Source: Symsagittifera roscoffensis (lineage: Eukaryota; Xenacoelomorpha; Acoela; Convolutidae). Taken from it: a stretch of DNA of 64,000 nt. Positions 60,358 through 64,000 of this stretch are shown in pieces; position 1 is the first letter of the stretch, and each line of letters begins with the position of its first letter. The notes under the pieces are model-generated. The model saw nothing but the letters and a program-made list of their open reading frames with translations. It was not told the origin of the DNA and ran no database searches. Where the stretch lies: the NCBI RefSeq assembly GCF_963678635.1, contig NC_087065.1:70232630-70296629 (forward strand), in the 5' to 3' direction. Position numbers and translations under genes: made by a program.

Positions 60358-61387
60358 GATCTTGTAGCTGTCCTCCTCCAGATCTCCCCTTTTCTTTTAC
60401 TCCCGTTCGGATCCATTTGGAGAGGTTGCTTGTCTTTTTGTCTTTATTCTGTGCTCTTATCAGGTCCGATAGCCTGTATCTCGCCTTGACGTGCTCCTTT
60501 AGTTCCATCATTTGTCCGTTCAATTCTCCCGGATTGTGGATATCGTCCTTAAGCTTGATGCATACTATCCCTCTCAAGACCTCCCTATCACCTTCTGGCT
60601 CTAGATTCGTCCTGATGTTTAAACTGCTTGATATTTCCCTGAAAGGTTTCCTTGACCCCGCTATCATCTCTGGCTCTTCTCCTCCGTTCACGTCATGATG
60701 CTCAAGGTTGTATGTCTCGGACGAGGGATCAGTCTGCAATTCCCTGTCTTGATACCTTCTTTTTTCTCCAGCTATTATCGTGCAGAGGCTGTCTTGCTCA
60801 ACACCACTTTCCACTGAATCGTTGTCCCATTCTCCGGACAAAGTTTCCTCCTCACCTTCCTTCTCTTGTGACAACCACTCCACGGACGCTTGATCTAGCC
60901 CGAGATCTTCAACTTTTTCTTTAAACGACACTTTTTTTCTCCGTAGCGTTGTTTGCTTGAGTATGTTTTCCGGGATATTCTCTACTAATGTTTGTACCAC
61001 CTATTTGTTCTCTGGTTCCCCGGTTCTCAGTGAGTTTTCATCGCTTAAGACCTCTTTCCTTCTCATTATTGTGGTTTCTGGTTCATCATTTCTTTTGGTT
61101 GAGACCATGGGTTTGTCATCGGACAGCTTCTCAAGCAATCTCATCAAATCCTGTCTCAACATCGTTGCCTTCCCTGTTTCAACTTCGTCTAGGTCGTAAC
61201 CTTTTGCTTTCAGTGTCTCTCTGTCTATCTTTGATTTGAGCAAGATTTCCTCCGGGCTCCCGGATTTTTTCTTCAGAATTGTCGTTTCCCGATGCTCACT
61301 GGGTAATTCAGGGCTGTCTTCTATCGGTTTGCCTGACTTGTCGAGCAATCTCATGAGCGGTAGGCTATCGTACGTTTCCTTGTCCAT
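60338..61387 (-). pseudogene. pol: RNase H-integrase linker of the second-family element
   Basis: Two frames (61387-61001 and 61000-60338), separated only by a stop codon, encode a long charged linker (MDKETYDSLPLMRLLDKSG, MRLLEKLSDDKP, RRKKVSFKEKVEDLGL, SNLSKWIRTGVKEKG). It is unusually long and rich in K and E compared with common Ty3 elements. Low complexity suggests a flexible spacer. Confidence 0.55.
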
Positions 61388-61952
61388 GAATTTTTTTATC
61401 TCAGGCCTATCAGCCTCCCTCTAATCTTGCCTCTCGTAGAATTCCGTTTTCTTGCTCAAGCTGTCGGCATTTTGGTGTTTATCTATCGTCCTATGAACAA
61501 TTATCGTTTTGTAACCATCCAGTCGTACTATCCATCTCCCGATGTAGCTTTGGTCCATTGAGTACGTCTTCAGTCAACTAAAAGCCCTGTTGTCTACCCG
61601 TAGTTTAAAAAACTCACTGCCTAGATACGCCCTGTTTTTTTCAATAAAGCTGGCTACCGCAAAAATGTCCGCTTTGAGTGCCAATCCCGTGCCAATCCTG
61701 TTCTTGATGGAATATGCCAGAGATCGCGACCACCGATGCGTCTGTCTCCAGTACGTACATTTCCTTCCCTGTAGGCATGCCTAGCACAGGAGCTTCACAC
61801 ATTTATTTTTTTGTTTTTTGAAGTGATACTTCTTGCCTTTATGCCTCATGAGCTGTTGCATCGGGTATACTTTATCCGCATAGCCCTTGATGGATTCTCA
61901 GTAGTAGTTGGCGAAACCCAGTAAGCTCATCAACTGATGCTCAGTTTTTGGG
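61388..61952 (-). pseudogene. pol: RNase H of the second-family element
   Basis: Reading down from about 61800 there is VLETDASVVAISGI (first catalytic Asp region), then after damage SYIGRWIVRLDGY near 61560 and KHQNADSLSKKTEFYERQ near 61460, the usual RNase H end. Stops and missing segments lie between them. Confidence 0.6.
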
Positions 61953-62592
61953 TCACTTCCAGGTCACAACTGCTTCTACCGCATCTGGGTCTGGTCGGAA
62001 GCCATGTTTATCTACCATCATCCCCAGATATTTTATCGAGTCCTTTAAAATCTCACATTTCGATGGTTTACACTTCAGTCCTACCCTTTTCATACATGCA
62101 AGCACTTTGTCTAGTCGCTCGATGTGGTCCTCTACGGTAGGTGTCGCGATCACCACGTCATCCACGTAACACATCACCAAGTTGCAACATTTCTTCATTA
62201 CACTTGTTAGTGCCTGTTCCATTAGTCGCTGAAATGTGGCTGTCGCGTTGCATCCTGTCGCGTAGTTGCTGAAATGTGGCTGTCGCGTAGTCGCTGAAAT
62301 GTGGCTAACAAGTTGCAGGCTAAAGGGCATCCTCTTTCAAGAGTACACAGCAAGCCAAAGGGCATCCTATATCAAGAGTATTCAGCAAGACACTGACGCA
62401 GAGGCCACTCTTGGTGATCGAGAATGATCTTCCTAAAAAAGCAGCACTTTGGCTATAAGGACTCGTTACTAAACATACCTGTTTGATATCACTTAGTTCA
62501 TTATAATTTTTATTTCTTAAACTTACTATGGCGGCTTCGGTCTCTTTTAACCTCAACCTTCTACTCAAGAAAACAGGAGCTTTTTTTCTCAT
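61953..62592 (-). pseudogene. pol: RT of the second-family element
   Basis: Frame 62330-61953 has CNATATFQRLMEQALTS, the catalytic CYVDDVVIATP, KRVGLKCKPSKCEILKDSI and YLGMMVDKHGF. The N-terminal palm and fingers are deleted: the pre-RT segment (KAPVFLSRR..LLNTLDI, 62592-62380) joins the palm directly at about 62330-62360. The junction contains local tandem duplications (35-bp unit at 62322-62391 and GCTGAAATGTGGCTG repeated at 62227-62306). Confidence 0.7.
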
Positions 62593-63147
62593 TCGTCATT
62601 ATCAAATTTACCGGTTTAATTACGTACTTCCTTTCCGGATTTCAAATCCTGAACATCGCAATTTTAAGATCAATCATTACATCAAAATTCCTGATTAAAT
62701 TTCTGCCTAAAATAAATTGATCTGACTCCTCTAGATTCTCCACCACCAGAAACCTCATCCGCAGGTTGCGTTCCCCCAGGTTCAGAGATATTATCGTTGT
62801 CCTTCCAAGAATCCTCAATGCTCCTCTGTTCGCTGCGGACAGCCGTATCCTTGAGTCTATCAAGCCTTCTTTGTCGAATGCATACTTCTCCATAATTCTA
62901 TTGGTATCACGAGTTGCCATTGGAGTGTCTCGATCATCTGTTGCCTCTATATTTCCTGCTTTAGCTTTTGTTCGATCTCTCTTCTCACCAAGTCTTGTTT
63001 TACTTTATTGATAACCTCTGTTACTGCTTTCTGGTATTGTATTCCTAGTGAAATTTTCGTCTTAGCCTCTCCGGCATTTCTCTCTTCGGTCACGGCCTTC
63101 ATTGAATTTGTCGTTAAGTCACCACTTGTCACCTCCTTGTTCTGCAA
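62593..63147 (-). pseudogene. pro: Protease region of the second-family element
   Basis: Frame 62920-62642 contains LIDSRIRLSAANRGALRILGRT, FLVVENLEESDQFILGRNLI and DVMIDL, the C-terminal half of a retropepsin-like domain with the typical ILGR/DFLR-like pattern. The catalytic DSG/DTG part upstream is not clear. The preceding frame (63147-62947) is a K/E-rich linker. Confidence 0.5.
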
Positions 63148-63154
63148 GTCGTTC

Positions 63155-63940
63155 TCAGCTTGTCTGTTCCTGGTATTCTGTTAAATTGTGTTTTGGGTGA
63201 TTCTGAATCTTTATTTTAATCCAAAACAGGGGACAGTCTATTCTAAAAAGGCCTTCTTGATTGCAGAAAAAGCACCTGGCGCCTATCTTAATAATCAAGC
63301 CACTATAAAATTCGTGTTTTTCTATTTGATTCATGTCCTCTTCATCAGGTGTATATCCCAAATTTTTCATCCTTTATTCGTGGTGATCAGCTGAGCCACA
63401 ATTCGCTCATGACCTTCGTTTGTCTATATCGTCTCTTGTGGCTCGTACCACGACGACCTCTGTTGTTGGCTTCCCCCTTGCAGGTTCCTACTGTTTGAAA
63501 AATAGTTTTTCTTTGGTTTCATTAACATGTACTCTTTAGACTTCTGTCTCATCTCTTCTGGCGTGGGCGCATTATCCTTCGATAGCGTGTAGTATGTTCC
63601 CAATATCGTTCTCAAGTCATCACGTTTCACCCCATCAATGAATTTCGAAGCAAGGCCAAAGTTTCTCCTATTGGTTGATTTCTCTGGATCGCTTCTTCTT
63701 GTTAAGCTCTCTAGATCATCCAGGAGTCGATCAATCGATTCACCATCTCTCTGTCTCCTTTTCTCAAATCTCATCATGGCTTGGTACCCTTCATACCGGA
63801 TCCAAATCGGCTCAGAAAAATTTCAAAAATCTTGTCCGCCGTGTCACGTTCCTCTTCTTTCTTGGCTACTACGCACTTCAGCGCCGTGCCCTCCAGATTG
63901 CTTAGTATCGCTGTGAACGCCTGCTTTTCATCATTCAGGT
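63155..63940 (-). pseudogene. gag: Gag of the second-family element
   Basis: Capsid-type segment TADKIFEIFLSRFGSGMKG near 63840-63790. After a frameshift comes FEKRRQRDGESIDRLLDDLESL (63777-63424 frame). Two zinc knuckles follow: the first has a stop at its first Cys (near 63408, ANCGSADHH remains), and the second reads CFFCNQEGLFRIDC with Leu in place of His. It continues upstream out of the window. Confidence 0.65.
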
Positions 63941-64000
63941 TGATATTACGAAATAAGTCATTTTATCATAACAATTGTGTTTTTATCAACTTTTCTGAGC

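Larger units (their letters stand above)
49200..64000 (-). mobile_element. Second Ty3-like family element, decayed, with an extra ORF2 block
   Basis: Runs on the minus strand from beyond the right edge of the window to a probable 3' LTR at about 49200-49762. The order is gag, protease, RT, RNase H, linker, integrase, then an 8-kb second coding block containing an SGNH hydrolase domain. Base composition is clearly richer in G and C than the rest of the window, consistent with a different source or history. Every domain is broken by stops, frameshifts, deletions or local tandem duplications. Confidence 0.8.

Overview
This is AT-rich animal nuclear DNA, most likely from an invertebrate; the species cannot be named from the sequence. 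It has intron-bearing coding sequence, LTR retroelements at several stages of decay, a hAT-type MITE and a fold-back element. Most of the coding sequence belongs to mobile elements.

Region 1 (1-18497, + strand) is nearly all of a giant Ty3/gypsy-like LTR element. Its order is: 5' LTR end with a 77-codon ORF, a long structured leader, a basic 128-aa protein, Gag-Pro-Pol (protease, RT, RNase H, integrase), two small hydrophobic ORFs, a 379-codon frame with no ATG, an Env-like glycoprotein split by one stop codon, a 601-aa protein of unknown function, and a long 3' LTR. Region 2 (18498-20944) is an old minus-strand RT-RNase H fragment of another Ty3-like family, interrupted by a 1.2-kb fold-back element. 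Region 3 (20945-37300, - strand) is a second copy of the giant element, facing the first tail to tail and broken by frameshifts, stops and deletions.

Region 4 (37301-44636) is mostly non-coding. It holds a 430-bp MITE with perfect 8-bp target duplications, a degenerate tandem repeat of about 0.6 kb, and the one plausible host gene: a three-exon model (40172-41615) for a small secreted protein with an ADP-ribosyltransferase-like (HYD1-type) domain. Region 5 (44637-48930, + strand) is a third, much more diverged remnant of the giant family (LTR, leader, ORF A and gag traces). Region 6 (about 49200-64000, - strand) is a more GC-rich, badly decayed Ty3-like element. It has gag, protease, RT, RNase H and integrase relics followed by a second block of about 8 kb that includes an SGNH/GDSL-type hydrolase domain.

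The most interesting system is the giant element. Comparing its copies shows which parts are conserved (LTR ORF, leader hairpins, a splice donor and acceptor, ORFs A-E) and which breaks are copy-specific. It looks like a complex endogenous-retrovirus-like genome with several accessory proteins, possible spliced mRNAs, and coupled or overlapping 3' ORFs.
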